Counted from the stretch's first letter, positions 33,789 through 42,887 are shown. The stretch: 64,000 nucleotides of DNA from Amphritea atlantica (GCF_900111095.1 NZ_FOGB01000015.1:1-64000), one strand, 5' to 3'. Notes: generated from the sequence alone by a model not told the origin. A program made the numbers and translations.

Positions 33789-36221
33789 ATTGTTTAACTC
33801 TGACAGTTGAGATTCCACTGAGGCGCAGAGTTTCTGATAAAACTGTTTAGCATCGAGTGGTTTGGAAAACAGATAGCCCTGAAAACAGTTACAGCCCAGC
33901 TCCATCAAGGCGCTTCTTTCATTCAGGGTCTCTACACCCTCGGCGATCACCGTCAGATTCAGCCGGTCAGCGGTGGCGATAATCACCTCGACAATAGCAG
34001 CCAGTTCCGAAGAGGGACGCAGGCCCGTAACAAAAGAGCGATCAATCTTCAGGATATCCAGCGGCAGGTAGTGCAGGTATCGCAGTGATGAATAGCCGGT
34101 GCCAAAATCATCGATCGCAAAGGAGATGCCCCGCTGTTTTAACAGTTTCATCTTGTTGCTGGCGATCTCAAAATTGTTCAGCAACATATTTTCAGTAATC
34201 TCCAGCTCTATCTGAAGCCCGGGAATGCCTGTCTGGTCCAGCATCTCCAGTACACGATCAACAAAATCAACCTGCATAAACTGCAATGGGCTGATATTGA
34301 TAGCCAGGCGTTTGAATGACTCCGGTAGTCCCTGCTCACGCCAGGCCGCCAGCTGTTGCAGCGCTTGCAGTAAAACCCAGTTACCGATCTCAACTATCTG
34401 ACCACTCTCTTCAGCGATATGGATAAAACATCCCGGTAAAATAATACCTTTATCCGGGTGTCTCCAACGCAGCAGTACTTCGGCACCGAGAATCTGGTCC
34501 GCGCTGTTAACCTGGGGTTGAAACCACAGTTCGAACTCATGGTTGTTAAGCGCCTGATGCAGCCCTTTTTCCACCTCCAGCCTTTCCTGTGCGGAGGATT
34601 GCATCTCCGGGTCGAAAAACTGAAAGCTGTTACGTCCCAGCGTTTTTACCCGGTAGAGGGCGGTGTCGGCATGGCGCAGGGTTTCTGCCGCACTGTTATG
34701 TTTATCCGGAAAAACGGCGATGCCGATACTGGTGCTACAGAATAGCTGGTGGTTATCCACTTCAAACGGGACTACCAGCTCTGCCAGAATTTGCAGGGCA
34801 CAGTTGGCGGCGGTCTCAGCACAGAGTTCGGCTGAACTCCCGGTATCGGGCAGTAGCGCCACAAACTCATCTCCGCCAAAGCGGGCACAGGTCGCATTCT
34901 CAGGCAGTATCTGAATCAGTCGCTTTGCCACCTCACAGAGAATCGCATCACCGATCGAATGCCCCAGCGAGTCATTGATGGTTTTAAAACGATCCAGATC
35001 CAGATACAGCACCGCACCATAGCGCTGATTGTCCTGATGGAATTTCATGGCGGTTTTCAGTCGGTCGATAAACAGTCGGCGGTTAGCCAGCCCGGTCAGG
35101 GTGTCAAAGAACGCCAGCTCATAGATCTGTTTTTCCGCTTCTTTTCTGACCGAAATATCCCGGGCCAGAATCAGAATATAGTCGTTATCATCGAGGCACA
35201 TCCGGATGCAACGGGCCTCAATGGGGAAGGTGTCACCCTGAGTACTGATCTGAATATCTTCAATTGTACTGACCTGTTTCTCTTCAATCGTTGTAAACAG
35301 GATCTGCAGTGATTCGGTTGAATAGTTGTTGCTGAATTCCGCCAGGGAGCGACCGGTAAAGGCTGCTTCGTTACATTTGAGGGAGTCCGCTGCCTGATGG
35401 TTGGCCCGCACAATTGAACCATCAGGCAGACAGAGAAACATCGCATCACCAGCATTATCCATCAGTGAACGGGACAAATGTTCACTTTTGGAGAGACGCT
35501 CAATTGTGTCGTTGAGTTGATCCGTTTTATCTTTTCGCTCCTCCCAGAGGCGGGCAAAGCCTGTGGCCAGCTCACCCAGTTCGTCGGGTTTATCATAGGG
35601 CAGGGGCGGGCAGCTCTCACTTTGCCGCAGTTGATTAACCCAGTGGGCAATATCCAGAATAGGCTGAGACAGATAACGATAGATTAACAGTAAAAAAATA
35701 GTTGCCAGAATCAGGCTTGAAATCAGGCCCACGGAGAGGCTGGTCATGGCGCGGCGAACATAGTTATTAGCGATATGGGCGGTGTCCAGGTCAATCACCA
35801 GCCGGGCATCATCCTGATCAGACGGGTTGATGCTTAAGGGTTCCTCGATGTGACTGTTGATCTGAAACAGATGGTTCCCCAGCGAGGCTAGCCATGTTTT
35901 CGCGACTGGCTGACGGATCCTTTCGGCGAGCTTGTCGCCAAAGTCATCGATGATTGCAGCATGGTAGATAAAGGGGTTGGATATCAGCGTTGAGGTAATC
36001 TCTTCTGCCTGGGCATCATCCAGATTATACACAGCACGGGCGGCAGACTCTTTATGTAACTGGGTAATCTGCGAAACGGTGAGCTGGAGATGATGTTTTT
36101 CCAGATCAAAATCATTGTAGATCTGCCAACCGGTGGAGATCATCCCCAGTACTAAGGAGATGAGTAAAACAGACCTTGCCTGCTTAAAGGCGAGACGATG
36201 AATAAATTTAAAACGCAACAT
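33783..36221 (-). CDS. GGDEF-EAL sensor protein with periplasmic and PAS domains
   Basis: An 812-residue inner-membrane protein. TM segments at about 15-33 and 161-183 flank a periplasmic sensor domain. A short linker, a PAS domain (about 245-360), a GGDEF domain (active site GGDEF at 449-453) and an EAL domain follow. The EAL signature is EVL (AEVLLRW), a tolerated variant. IDDFGTGYSS, KIDRSF and EGVE are intact, so phosphodiesterase activity is plausible, and the GGDEF may be catalytic or GTP-binding. The gene follows a periplasmic solute-binding protein gene by 51 bp, which suggests that protein supplies the signal. Confidence 0.92.
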   Translation of the reverse strand: MLRFKFIHRLAFKQARSVLLISLVLGMISTGWQIYNDFDLEKHHLQLTVSQITQLHKESAARAVYNLDDAQAEEITSTLISNPFIYHAAIIDDFGDKLAERIRQPVAKTWLASLGNHLFQINSHIEEPLSINPSDQDDARLVIDLDTAHIANNYVRRAMTSLSVGLISSLILATIFLLLIYRYLSQPILDIAHWVNQLRQSESCPPLPYDKPDELGELATGFARLWEERKDKTDQLNDTIERLSKSEHLSRSLMDNAGDAMFLCLPDGSIVRANHQAADSLKCNEAAFTGRSLAEFSNNYSTESLQILFTTIEEKQVSTIEDIQISTQGDTFPIEARCIRMCLDDNDYILILARDISVRKEAEKQIYELAFFDTLTGLANRRLFIDRLKTAMKFHQDNQRYGAVLYLDLDRFKTINDSLGHSIGDAILCEVAKRLIQILPENATCARFGGDEFVALLPDTGSSAELCAETAANCALQILAELVVPFEVDNHQLFCSTSIGIAVFPDKHNSAAETLRHADTALYRVKTLGRNSFQFFDPEMQSSAQERLEVEKGLHQALNNHEFELWFQPQVNSADQILGAEVLLRWRHPDKGIILPGCFIHIAEESGQIVEIGNWVLLQALQQLAAWREQGLPESFKRLAINISPLQFMQVDFVDRVLEMLDQTGIPGLQIELEITENMLLNNFEIASNKMKLLKQRGISFAIDDFGTGYSSLRYLHYLPLDILKIDRSFVTGLRPSSELAAIVEVIIATADRLNLTVIAEGVETLNERSALMELGCNCFQGYLFSKPLDAKQFYQKLCASVESQLSELNNS

Positions 36222-36272
36222 TACACCCCCGGTAATGGCAGCAACAAAATTGCCAATCCGTTTAGCGCCTGA

Positions 36273-37019
36273 TCAGTTATATTTTTTATATATCGCATCA
36301 AACTCTCCAGAATGTTTAATTTTATTGAGCCCACTGTTGAACTGTTCTAACAGTGTCTGGCTGTCAGGGTAAAGCCTGCTGAGACAGAGGTGTAAGGGGG
36401 TGCTCTCAATATCCTCAAACCGGTGGAAAGCAATCTTATCCTGCAGGCCGAGGTTCTGGGCATGATAGAGGGATGGCAGTTTGCCGTTATAAAACAGATC
36501 AACATTGCGGTACACCACCGAACGGATGCCGCTGTCTATATCGGGGGTGACGGAATGACGCAGGTTGTGTTGACTAAGCTGCTGAGACTGACCCCAGTCA
36601 GCCACGGCGATCACCTCATAGCCCTGAATATCTGATAAGTGAGACAGGTTGTGGGAATCAAAATCCCGGGAGGTTACTGCTCCCCAGATATTTTCACTAA
36701 TCGGCTCGCTAAACAGCATGAATTTCTCTCTGGGTGCATTTCGGGCACAGGAAAGGGTGCCGGCCACTCTGCCGTGTTCCATGTTTTTAAGGATGCGTTT
36801 CCAGGGGGCTTCGGTGATGATCGCTTCAATGCCTACGGCGGCAAACGCCGCAGTGACAACCTCTACATCGATACCGCGGATAGTGTTTTGCGGCTCAATA
36901 ATGGTATAGGGGGGGAAATTAACCGTATAAAGCTCTAGCTGATGACCACCGGCAGCAGCAACGTAGCTCAGTGATGTCAGTAAGACAGCCAAAACCGATT
37001 TGTGTAAACGTGAAAACAT
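36273..37019 (-). CDS. Periplasmic solute-binding protein (SBP_bac_3 type)
   Basis: A 248-residue protein with a cleavable signal peptide (about residues 1-23, ending VAAAGG) and the amino-acid-binding-protein fold: LYTVNFPPYTIIE, IRGIDVEVV and FSEPISENIWGAV. No transporter permease or ATPase is adjacent, but a GGDEF-EAL sensor follows 51 bp downstream on the same strand. I infer that this protein senses a small ligand for the membrane c-di-GMP enzyme and does not take part in uptake. The ligand is unknown. Confidence 0.85.
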   Translation of the reverse strand: MFSRLHKSVLAVLLTSLSYVAAAGGHQLELYTVNFPPYTIIEPQNTIRGIDVEVVTAAFAAVGIEAIITEAPWKRILKNMEHGRVAGTLSCARNAPREKFMLFSEPISENIWGAVTSRDFDSHNLSHLSDIQGYEVIAVADWGQSQQLSQHNLRHSVTPDIDSGIRSVVYRNVDLFYNGKLPSLYHAQNLGLQDKIAFHRFEDIESTPLHLCLSRLYPDSQTLLEQFNSGLNKIKHSGEFDAIYKKYN

Positions 37020-37284
37020 TCAGATCCCTCTCAAATGTAAACAGATGCTTGTTTTGTACCTATATATTCGGGGCCTTTTGATGACAAAACAAGACTGACC
37101 GGGCTATAAAGTGACCAGAATGGCTGTTTACTACAGGCTATATACATTACATCGATATAGGTCTGCCTACGGTTTACAACCTGATCTTTGAGAATAGTCG
37201 CTTAAGCGACTTTTGGCGAATGCAAAGCCCTAAGGGGGCTGAACGAATTAACAGCGTCAGCCCACACCCGTTGCCCGGCCGGGC

Positions 37285-37677
37285 TTACTCTGTTGAGGTA
37301 AACTGCTGCCAGCCATCAATAATCTCAATAAAATCATCCAGGCCACAGCTGGCCGTTGACTGTTGGTCATAGAACACCAGATTATCTTCCGGTTGTTGCT
37401 CTTCAAATGCTGAATCCAGTGCGTGAGCTCGCACCACGGCTTCATCCCGGGTGAGCAGGAGGTTGTATTCCGCCCCCTCCATCAGATAATCGATTCGCTG
37501 ATGGTTTTTCAACTCTGCGATAATCTCCAGCAGCTCAGTAATAACTGGCTGGCGGCTGCGTAACTCATAGGTCAGCCAGTACCCCAGTGCTTCATGACCC
37601 ATCGAAAACTCAGCCCGGAAAGCACCGTATATATCGTGGGTGAAGTCGTAGTCCACAGTATTACTCTCCAGGCTCAT
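37285..37677 (-). CDS. yacL: YacL-family (UPF0231) protein
   Basis: A 130-residue acidic soluble protein matching E. coli YacL. Shared features are the start VDYDFTHDIYGAFRAEFSMGHEALGYWL, split as VDYDFTHDIYG and FSMGHEALGYWL, then AEYNLLLTRDEAVVRA in the middle and SCGLDDFIEIID near the end. Function is not established in any organism that I know. It is a single gene flanked by roughly 250-300 bp gaps. Confidence 0.88.
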   Translation of the reverse strand: MSLESNTVDYDFTHDIYGAFRAEFSMGHEALGYWLTYELRSRQPVITELLEIIAELKNHQRIDYLMEGAEYNLLLTRDEAVVRAHALDSAFEEQQPEDNLVFYDQQSTASCGLDDFIEIIDGWQQFTSTE

Positions 37678-37988
37678 TTTTTATAGATTAAATTAGTAAT
37701 AGATTGTGCTTTAGTCAGCATGACCCATCGAACATCTATTTAGTCGGAATGGATGGGGAGCATAGCACAGGCTACCAGAATAGAGCAGCGGTAAGCCTGC
37801 TGTCGTGTCGTTGGACATATCTGCAGCACGCGTTTCTCATTCTGATAGTAAAAAATATATTTAGGTCCCAGTTTAAGTTTTTGAACGTTTATCAGAGACA
37901 GAGCTGGGGTATATTTGGAGCCTGGGTTTGTTGTTAGCTGGTCGGGGAACGCACTTGCCAGCTTTGAGGTTTTCAGGAGTTTGACCGC
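37678..37988. other. Intergenic region between yacL and the PAS-GGDEF gene
   Basis: A 311-bp divergent region with no coding potential. The PAS-GGDEF start is preceded by AGGAG. A run of AAAAAATATATTT near 37850 is AT-rich, but I found no clear promoter or operator. Confidence 0.4.
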
Positions 37989-38945
37989 ATGATAGAACAG
38001 GATGACGACATATATAGAACATTGCTCGAATCAACGAAGGCGATCCCCTGGAAAATAAACTGGGAAACCAAAGCTTTCGAGTATATAGGCCCTCAGATTG
38101 AGACGTTGCTGGGCTGGCGTCAGGATAGCTGGACGAGTGCCCAGGACTGGATCGATCGTATCCATGAGGAGGACCGTGAACAAACTGCTCATAACTGCAT
38201 CAATCTGTGTGAAAACGGGATTGATCATGAAGCAGACTATCGCGCTCTGACCGCAGATGGCGAGTATGTCTGGGTGCGTGATGTTGTCCATGTGATTCGC
38301 AAGAATGGCGTTACCACCGACCTGGTAGGGTTTATTTTCGATATCTCTGAGCGTAAAGCGATGGAGGAGGCGTTACAGCAGGCCAATGAAAAGCTCGAAG
38401 CGCTCTCCTATCTCGATGGGCTGACCGGTGTACCCAACCGCAGACTATACGACAAAACGCTGGAGCGTGAATGGGAGCATGCAGTACGTACGGCAACCGC
38501 GGTTTCGTTAGTCGTTATCGATATCGATCACTTTAAAGACTACAACGATCAGTACGGTCATATTCAGGGCGATGAATGCCTTAAACAGGTGGCTGAAGCG
38601 CTACAGAAGGTTGCCGTCAAATCAACCGATTTCTTTGCCCGTTATGGCGGTGAAGAGTTTGTACTGCTGCTGCCTGATACCGGGCAGGATGCTGCCCGCG
38701 ATATAGCAGAACAGTGTCGGCGCAGGGTTCTCGAACTGGCGATAGAGCATCCGGCATCAACGGCAGGCCATCTGCTCACTATCAGCGCCGGAGTCGCTTC
38801 AATGATACCAACCGAAGACGATCCGTTAGACGACCTTTTTTCGACCGCTGATCGTATGCTGTACCAGGCTAAGCGCAATGGTCGCAACCGGTTTGCCTGC
38901 AGCTGGTCGCAAGGTGTGGCGCGAAAAGAGCGTGAGAGTTGTTAG
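37989..38945 (+). CDS. PAS-domain diguanylate cyclase
   Basis: A 318-residue cytoplasmic protein. The PAS/PAC domain covers about residues 8-125 (YIGPQIETLLGW, YVWVRDVVHVIRKNG, DLVGFIFDISERK). A short coiled coil leads to a GGDEF domain with GGEEF at 220-224. The inhibitory site position reads KSTD where RxxD is expected, so product inhibition is probably lost. The last ten codons (GVARKERESC) read through a degenerate copy of the CTAG-hairpin repeat that begins the repeat zone. Confidence 0.92.
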   Translation: MIEQDDDIYRTLLESTKAIPWKINWETKAFEYIGPQIETLLGWRQDSWTSAQDWIDRIHEEDREQTAHNCINLCENGIDHEADYRALTADGEYVWVRDVVHVIRKNGVTTDLVGFIFDISERKAMEEALQQANEKLEALSYLDGLTGVPNRRLYDKTLEREWEHAVRTATAVSLVVIDIDHFKDYNDQYGHIQGDECLKQVAEALQKVAVKSTDFFARYGGEEFVLLLPDTGQDAARDIAEQCRRRVLELAIEHPASTAGHLLTISAGVASMIPTEDDPLDDLFSTADRMLYQAKRNGRNRFACSWSQGVARKERESC

Positions 38946-38992
38946 AACGTTTCTGCCAATGGTTAGATGTGACTGCGTCGCTCGCCAGGAAA
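38918..38992 (+). repeat. Degenerate CTAG-type hairpin repeat, leftmost copy
   Basis: Sequence resembling the CTCGC/GCGAG unit followed by TTAGAACG and a decayed GGTTAGA-GCGAC-TGC-GTCGC unit. It overlaps the 3' end of the PAS-GGDEF gene. The CTAG boundaries have decayed to TTAG and CCAG. Confidence 0.6.
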
Positions 38993-39097
38993 AGCTGAAG
39001 CCCGGCAGAGCCACAAATTTGGGAAATTTGTCTTTGGTTTGTTATTGAACAGATAAAAGCACAGTATCACTCTCGAGTTCTTCGCTTAATCTGACTG

Positions 39098-39124
39098 CTA
39101 GCCAGTCGCGTAGCGACGTTCTGG
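39098..39124 (-). repeat. Single CTAG hairpin, reverse orientation
   Basis: CTAGCCAGTCGC-GTA-GCGACG with a decayed right boundary (CTGG where CTAG is expected). It is the GCGAC/GTCGC stem type in reverse orientation, isolated from other copies. Confidence 0.65.
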
Positions 39125-39219
39125 CAACGACTTTTTTCTGTTCACATTCTGAGTAATATTCTGGAATCTTTATCTTGAGCTTGCCCCGGGGCGGGGCTAA
39201 ATTTAAGGCCTCACTCTGC

Positions 39220-39310
39220 ACCAGATTGTAGGCAGTCAATCAGTTGTTGGTCATGGAGACCTTTGGAAATGAGGCGCTGATCGCCTTATCAATAGGGAGT
39301 TACAACGGAT
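39220..39310 (+). promoter_or_regulatory. Conserved structured leader, copy A
   Basis: Begins ACCAGATTG and ends at the start codon 91 bases later. Hairpin 1 is ATTG / CAAT. Hairpin 2 is GGTC-ATGGA-GACC. Hairpin 3 is GGCG-CTGAT-CGCC. The same order and spacing occur before the genes at 46195, 46854 and 47856, but this copy is the most diverged in sequence. A GGGAG ribosome-binding site follows hairpin 3. Confidence 0.7.
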
Positions 39311-39802
39311 ATGTACTCTGACAATGGTTATTTTTGGCAGGCGGTGACGCGTCTGAGTCAACGCACTGCACACACTCTTTATCTGGCAAAACTCAGTCTG
39401 ACCTGCGGTGCTCTGGCCGTTTGTTTTTCTGCGCCGTTAAGCGCCACTGAATATTTTGAGAGCTTCAATACCTTCAAAAAGACTCTGGTGCCGCAATCCT
39501 CTTCGGTACCACCGTTGCAAAAGTCTCAAAGTATTATATTGAGATATAATAATTCTATTGTGAGTTTTGAGTATGATAACTGGCAACTGCAGCCCGACAG
39601 CGTTTGCTATGCGGTTAAGTTCTGCAGTCAGGCTAAACTTACGCGCTGTATGCAGGCCGCGGGTAGTTTTTTTCGTGAGACCTGTGAAACGCTGAAGCAA
39701 ACCGATAGCCAGCTGCAACCAGCTCCAGAGCTTCAGCAGCTTTACTGTCAGGGAGTAAAGCAGGTCGATCGTGTTGACCCAAACGCTATATCTAACCACT
39801 AG
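39311..39802 (+). CDS. Secreted four-Cys protein, paralogue of the 46854 gene
   Basis: A 163-residue protein with an N-terminal signal-like hydrophobic segment (about residues 24-45, ending PLSA). Residues 84-130 are clearly related to residues 88-133 of the protein at 46854-47471. Shared elements are VSFEY-x2-WQLQPDSVC, the C-x2-AA-x-SFFRETCETLKQ block, and matched Cys at 99, 113, 125 and 146 (103, 116, 128 and 149 in the paralogue). Two conserved disulfides in the periplasm are likely. The family is unknown to me. It carries leader copy A. Confidence 0.7.
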   Translation: MYSDNGYFWQAVTRLSQRTAHTLYLAKLSLTCGALAVCFSAPLSATEYFESFNTFKKTLVPQSSSVPPLQKSQSIILRYNNSIVSFEYDNWQLQPDSVCYAVKFCSQAKLTRCMQAAGSFFRETCETLKQTDSQLQPAPELQQLYCQGVKQVDRVDPNAISNH

Positions 39803-39945
39803 TAAGTGCGAGGGTTGCTTGGCAACGGCCCTTACTGGTGAAGCCTCCTGATTAGCCACCGCTCTGAATATTCAGCAACAGGGATCAGGATTCTGTCCCG
39901 GCTCAGTGCGATCATCTCTCCTGCAATGAATACCGAGGAGTTTGC

Positions 39946-40806
39946 ATGAGTCTGAAAAGGGAAGACCCGCGCATCAGCCGGGTGTGTGATTATATAAATC
40001 AGAATCTGGATATTGAGCTATCGATAGAGCAGTTGAGCGGCGTTGCTGCACTGTCGAAATACCACTTCCATCGGCTGTTTTCGGCGTTTACCGGCGTCAG
40101 TGTGGTGCGCTTTATTCAGCTGATGCGTTTAAAGCGAGCCTCATTCCGGTTAGCCTTCGAGCCGCAGCTGCGGATTATTGATATCGCGTATGAAGCGGGG
40201 TTTGACAGCCCTGAAGCATTTTCCCGGGCGTTTAAACGAACCTTTGGACAATCTCCCAGCGGATTCAGAGCATCACCGGAGTGGCCAGAATGGCACTCTA
40301 AATTCCAGTTTGATATGCCTTCAGGAGGCGTGCTGAAAATGAATGTTGAGATTGTGGATTTTACAGAAACACCGGTTGCCCTGGTTGAGCATAAAGGCCC
40401 CAGAGAGCAGGTGTTAGATACGGTGGGTCGCTTTGTCGCCTGGCGTAAAGAGACCGGATTGTCCCCGGTGAAAACCAGTCAAACCTTTGGTGTCCCTTAC
40501 AGTGACCCCAATACGACAAAACCGGAAGATTTCCGTTTCGATGTGTGTGGCTCTTTTGCGGGAGAGGTGCCTGACAATAGCTTTGGTGTGAAGTCCGGGG
40601 TTATTCCGGGAGGTCGCTGTGCGGTGGTTCAACATCGCGGTAGCCACGATAATATTGATGAGAGTATCTATTACCTGTATCGCAACTGGCTGCCCGATAG
40701 TGGTGAGGAGCTGCGGGACTATCCCTGCTTTTTCCAATACCGGAACTTTATCCACGAAGTGGATGAATGTGACCTGTTAACGGATATTTTTCTGCCGCTT
40801 AAATAG
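39946..40806 (+). CDS. AraC-family regulator with GyrI-like ligand domain
   Basis: A 286-residue regulator. The N-terminal AraC double helix-turn-helix (about 10-108) includes LSKYHFHRLFSAFTG and AYEAGFDSPEAFSRAFKRTFGQSPS. A C-terminal GyrI-like (SOUL/GyrI) small-molecule-binding domain follows (about 125-285), as in Rob and SbmC-linked proteins. It probably responds to hydrophobic compounds or toxins. It is a single gene ending at a good terminator. Targets are unknown. Confidence 0.93.
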   Translation: MSLKREDPRISRVCDYINQNLDIELSIEQLSGVAALSKYHFHRLFSAFTGVSVVRFIQLMRLKRASFRLAFEPQLRIIDIAYEAGFDSPEAFSRAFKRTFGQSPSGFRASPEWPEWHSKFQFDMPSGGVLKMNVEIVDFTETPVALVEHKGPREQVLDTVGRFVAWRKETGLSPVKTSQTFGVPYSDPNTTKPEDFRFDVCGSFAGEVPDNSFGVKSGVIPGGRCAVVQHRGSHDNIDESIYYLYRNWLPDSGEELRDYPCFFQYRNFIHEVDECDLLTDIFLPLK

Positions 40807-40830
40807 TCAGACCCGATATTTACTGAATAA

Positions 40831-40856
40831 AAAGCCCGGTAGAGATACCGGGCTTT
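40831..40856 (+). terminator. Rho-independent terminator after the AraC-GyrI gene
   Basis: Perfect 11-bp stem AAAGCCCGGTA / TACCGGGCTTT with loop GAGA, 25 bp after the stop codon. The T-run is short but the stem is symmetrical and may work in both directions. Confidence 0.8.
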
Positions 40857-40970
40857 GATAAACGAGTCGTCTACTCCAGTAGATTCAGACTCGTTATTCT
40901 ACTGCCCGGACATCACCCCGGGCAGTAGCCCCCTCAAGTCGAATCTTTAGCGTTGTCTATTATGCTCTTG

Positions 40971-41028
40971 CTAGCCACTAACAAGCGGCGAAGCCGCGTC
41001 TAGCCAGTCGCGTAGCGACGATCTAGCC
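40971..41028 (-). repeat. CTAG hairpin array, two units, reverse orientation
   Basis: CTAG-bounded units with stems GCGGC-GAA-GCCGC (40985-40997) and GTCGC-GTA-GCGAC. It lies between the terminator of the AraC-GyrI gene and the 3' end of the CBS gene. Confidence 0.8.
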
Positions 41029-41037
41029 TCTGCTCTA

Positions 41038-41625
41038 TCAAGTATCCCGTCCGGCAAACAGCACATCCACCACTTCACGGAAATTGGAAGCCCGTTTGGA
41101 AATCTCCACTGGCACTTTCAGCCGGCGGGCAATATCACTGGAAGAGATGACGCCACGAATTTCGTGATTCAGCTGATTGACTACCAGCATATGCGGGGTC
41201 CCGGCGTGCTGTAGTGTCCGCAACAGGTCGCCGATGCTGGCATGGGTTATCTCAGAGAGAGGGATCGCATGCAGTTTTTCACGGTGCGTCATCACCTCTT
41301 TGATGGAGATATCATGACGTTTCAAACCGGCAGAGGTTGCAATACTCATGGCCGAACGGCTTTCAAGATCAGCAATGGTCAGCAGACCACGAAAGTTTTC
41401 ATCTTTATCGATTACCAGAACGGAGCGAACATGGACCTTACGCATCATCTGGCGGGCTTCATCGATGGATACATCCTGTTCCATCATCAATGGCTGAACC
41501 TTTTCAAAGTCGGTCATCACTTCGATGGCCGGAGTGTCCAGCGTGTATTCAAGTAGTTCTTCCGGACGTGCGATATGGTCGGAAGCACCCAGCAGAATAG
41601 TTTTTAGTTCGTTATAGTTATTCAT
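41038..41625 (-). CDS. Two-CBS-domain protein
   Basis: A protein of about 195 residues with two CBS motifs, residues about 30-90 (VMTDFEKVQPLMMEQDVSIDEA, split here as VMTDFEKV and MMEQDVSIDEA, then VLVIDKDENFRGLLTIADLE) and about 110-180 (VMTHREKLHAIPLS, MLVVNQLNHEIRGVISSSDI). CBS pairs usually bind adenine nucleotides and regulate a partner. No partner domain is fused. I choose the ATG at 41625 (MNNYNELK), preceded by an AGGA site. It ends 10 bp from a CTAG array. Confidence 0.88.
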   Translation of the reverse strand: MNNYNELKTILLGASDHIARPEELLEYTLDTPAIEVMTDFEKVQPLMMEQDVSIDEARQMMRKVHVRSVLVIDKDENFRGLLTIADLESRSAMSIATSAGLKRHDISIKEVMTHREKLHAIPLSEITHASIGDLLRTLQHAGTPHMLVVNQLNHEIRGVISSSDIARRLKVPVEISKRASNFREVVDVLFAGRDT

Positions 41626-41680
41626 AGCATAATCCTGTCTCAAAAAAGACCTGTCATCAGGTATATAAAAACGATGAATA

Positions 41681-42025
41681 TTAGCTAAAAGCGGGTGGAG
41701 CTCTGGTTGATGGGATTGTCCAGCGAACGCTGGAGGTTAGGGGGACTTCAATCGAAAGCGGGAAAAATCCGGGGCTTTGCAGAGCGATGTTAGTCTCAGT
41801 AACAGGCAGTAGGTCACAGGGCTGGTCGCCACTATCAACATCTGTCAGCAAGAGCTGCTCACAGCCAATACCATCATTAACTGAAATAAGTTGTTCAGCT
41901 AACGGTTCAAACAGCTGTATACGTGATTGCATCGCCATCAGCACCAGCAAAAGTAATAATGCAAACCACCGTTGTCTGGAGTGGCGCATAGCGCTGGATG
42001 AGGAAATACTGAGTGCGTGCTTCAT
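41681..42025 (-). CDS. Small hypothetical protein with one TM segment
   Basis: About 114 residues with a hydrophobic segment (FALLLLLVLMAMQS, about residues 20-33) preceded by basic residues. The rest has two Cys (IGCEQLL and QPCDLLP), which would be outside the cytoplasm. Not recognised. It lies upstream of the CBS gene on the same strand. Coding status is plausible but unproven. Confidence 0.45.
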   Translation of the reverse strand: MKHALSISSSSAMRHSRQRWFALLLLLVLMAMQSRIQLFEPLAEQLISVNDGIGCEQLLLTDVDSGDQPCDLLPVTETNIALQSPGFFPLSIEVPLTSSVRWTIPSTRAPPAFS

Positions 42026-42091
42026 GATCTCAGTGTAGGCCAAAATCTGAAGCGGGGGAATCCTGAAATGAAAAATTATAGTTCTGAATTA

Positions 42092-42335
42092 GCTCGCAAA
42101 AAGCGCGAGAGTGGCCAGAACGGGCTCGCAAAGAACGCGAGAGTGGCTAGAACGGAAACTGCGTTTCCTGCTAGTGGTTAGACGCGACTGCGTCGCTTGC
42201 TAGAAAGAGCCGTCGCTCGAACGTCGCTTCGCGTGCTCGCATAAAGCGCGAGAGTGGCTAGAATGGAAACTTCGTTTCCTGCTAGTGGTTAGACGCGACT
42301 GCGTCGCTTGCTAGGGAAGAGCCGTCGCTCGAAAG
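42092..42335 (+). repeat. CTAG hairpin array, two tandem composite copies
   Basis: Two tandem copies of the composite [CTCGC/GCGAG hairpin]-[GGAAAC-TGC-GTTTCC]-[GCGAC-TGC-GTCGC], each hairpin bounded by CTAG, ending with AAGAGCCGTCGCTCGAA. Clear stems lie at 42154-42168 and 42184-42196. The second copy has loop TTC in the GGAAAC unit. The whole gap between the small hypothetical gene and the MAPEG gene is made of this repeat. Confidence 0.9.
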
Positions 42336-42400
42336 AGCAAAAGCCTGCGCAGGTTCTTCAGGGATCAGTTGGTTGTGGCCACTCTGCAAAGCGCTCGGAG

Positions 42401-42799
42401 TTATGATAATAGCGATAACAGCAAGGTCACCTGACAACCAACGCCGACCAGAAAGGCGACTGTTCTTAGTGGGATAGGAAAGCCAAATATACTAAAGCCA
42501 TAATGGCCAACCCGGGTGAAAAAATAGACCATACAAGCCGTTTCCGTCGCATGGCTGCTGACGCCACTCAGATGAACCAGAATCACCAGAGGCGCAAAAA
42601 TAACTAAGTTTTCAACCGCATTATTATGTGCCCTCATCGCTCTGTCGGCCCACCGGGCTTTTGGTGGCGGATCAGGCAGAGGGAACCAGGCTAAAGAGGG
42701 TGGTCCGAGCTCCTTGATACGGTTCCCAATGTAAGGAATCCAGAGAGTTGCCGTTAATGCAATGGTTAATGTCAGCCAAAATAGTTCAGTGGTCATCAT
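42401..42799 (-). CDS. MAPEG-family membrane protein
   Basis: A 132-residue protein with four hydrophobic helices and the MAPEG signatures RAMRAHNNAVENLVIFAPLV and FFTRVGHYGFSIFG. Bacterial members are glutathione-dependent transferase or peroxidase-like proteins or of unknown activity. It is downstream of a TetR gene on the same strand (88-bp gap), so the two may be co-regulated. A CTAG array follows its stop. Confidence 0.87.
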   Translation of the reverse strand: MMTTELFWLTLTIALTATLWIPYIGNRIKELGPPSLAWFPLPDPPPKARWADRAMRAHNNAVENLVIFAPLVILVHLSGVSSHATETACMVYFFTRVGHYGFSIFGFPIPLRTVAFLVGVGCQVTLLLSLLS

Positions 42800-42887
42800 A
42801 TTTCCCCATTAATATCGAATAAAAATCATCGTTTAATCATTGGCATCGTGCCTGATTACTGTGTTCTGAAGAGCAGCCATATATTGG

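Noticed and set aside
39042-39239. 65-codon minus-strand frame running through a CTAG hairpin
   Set aside because: It crosses a repeat unit and overlaps the conserved leader of the next gene. There is no clear ribosome-binding site or family. It is possible but not supported.
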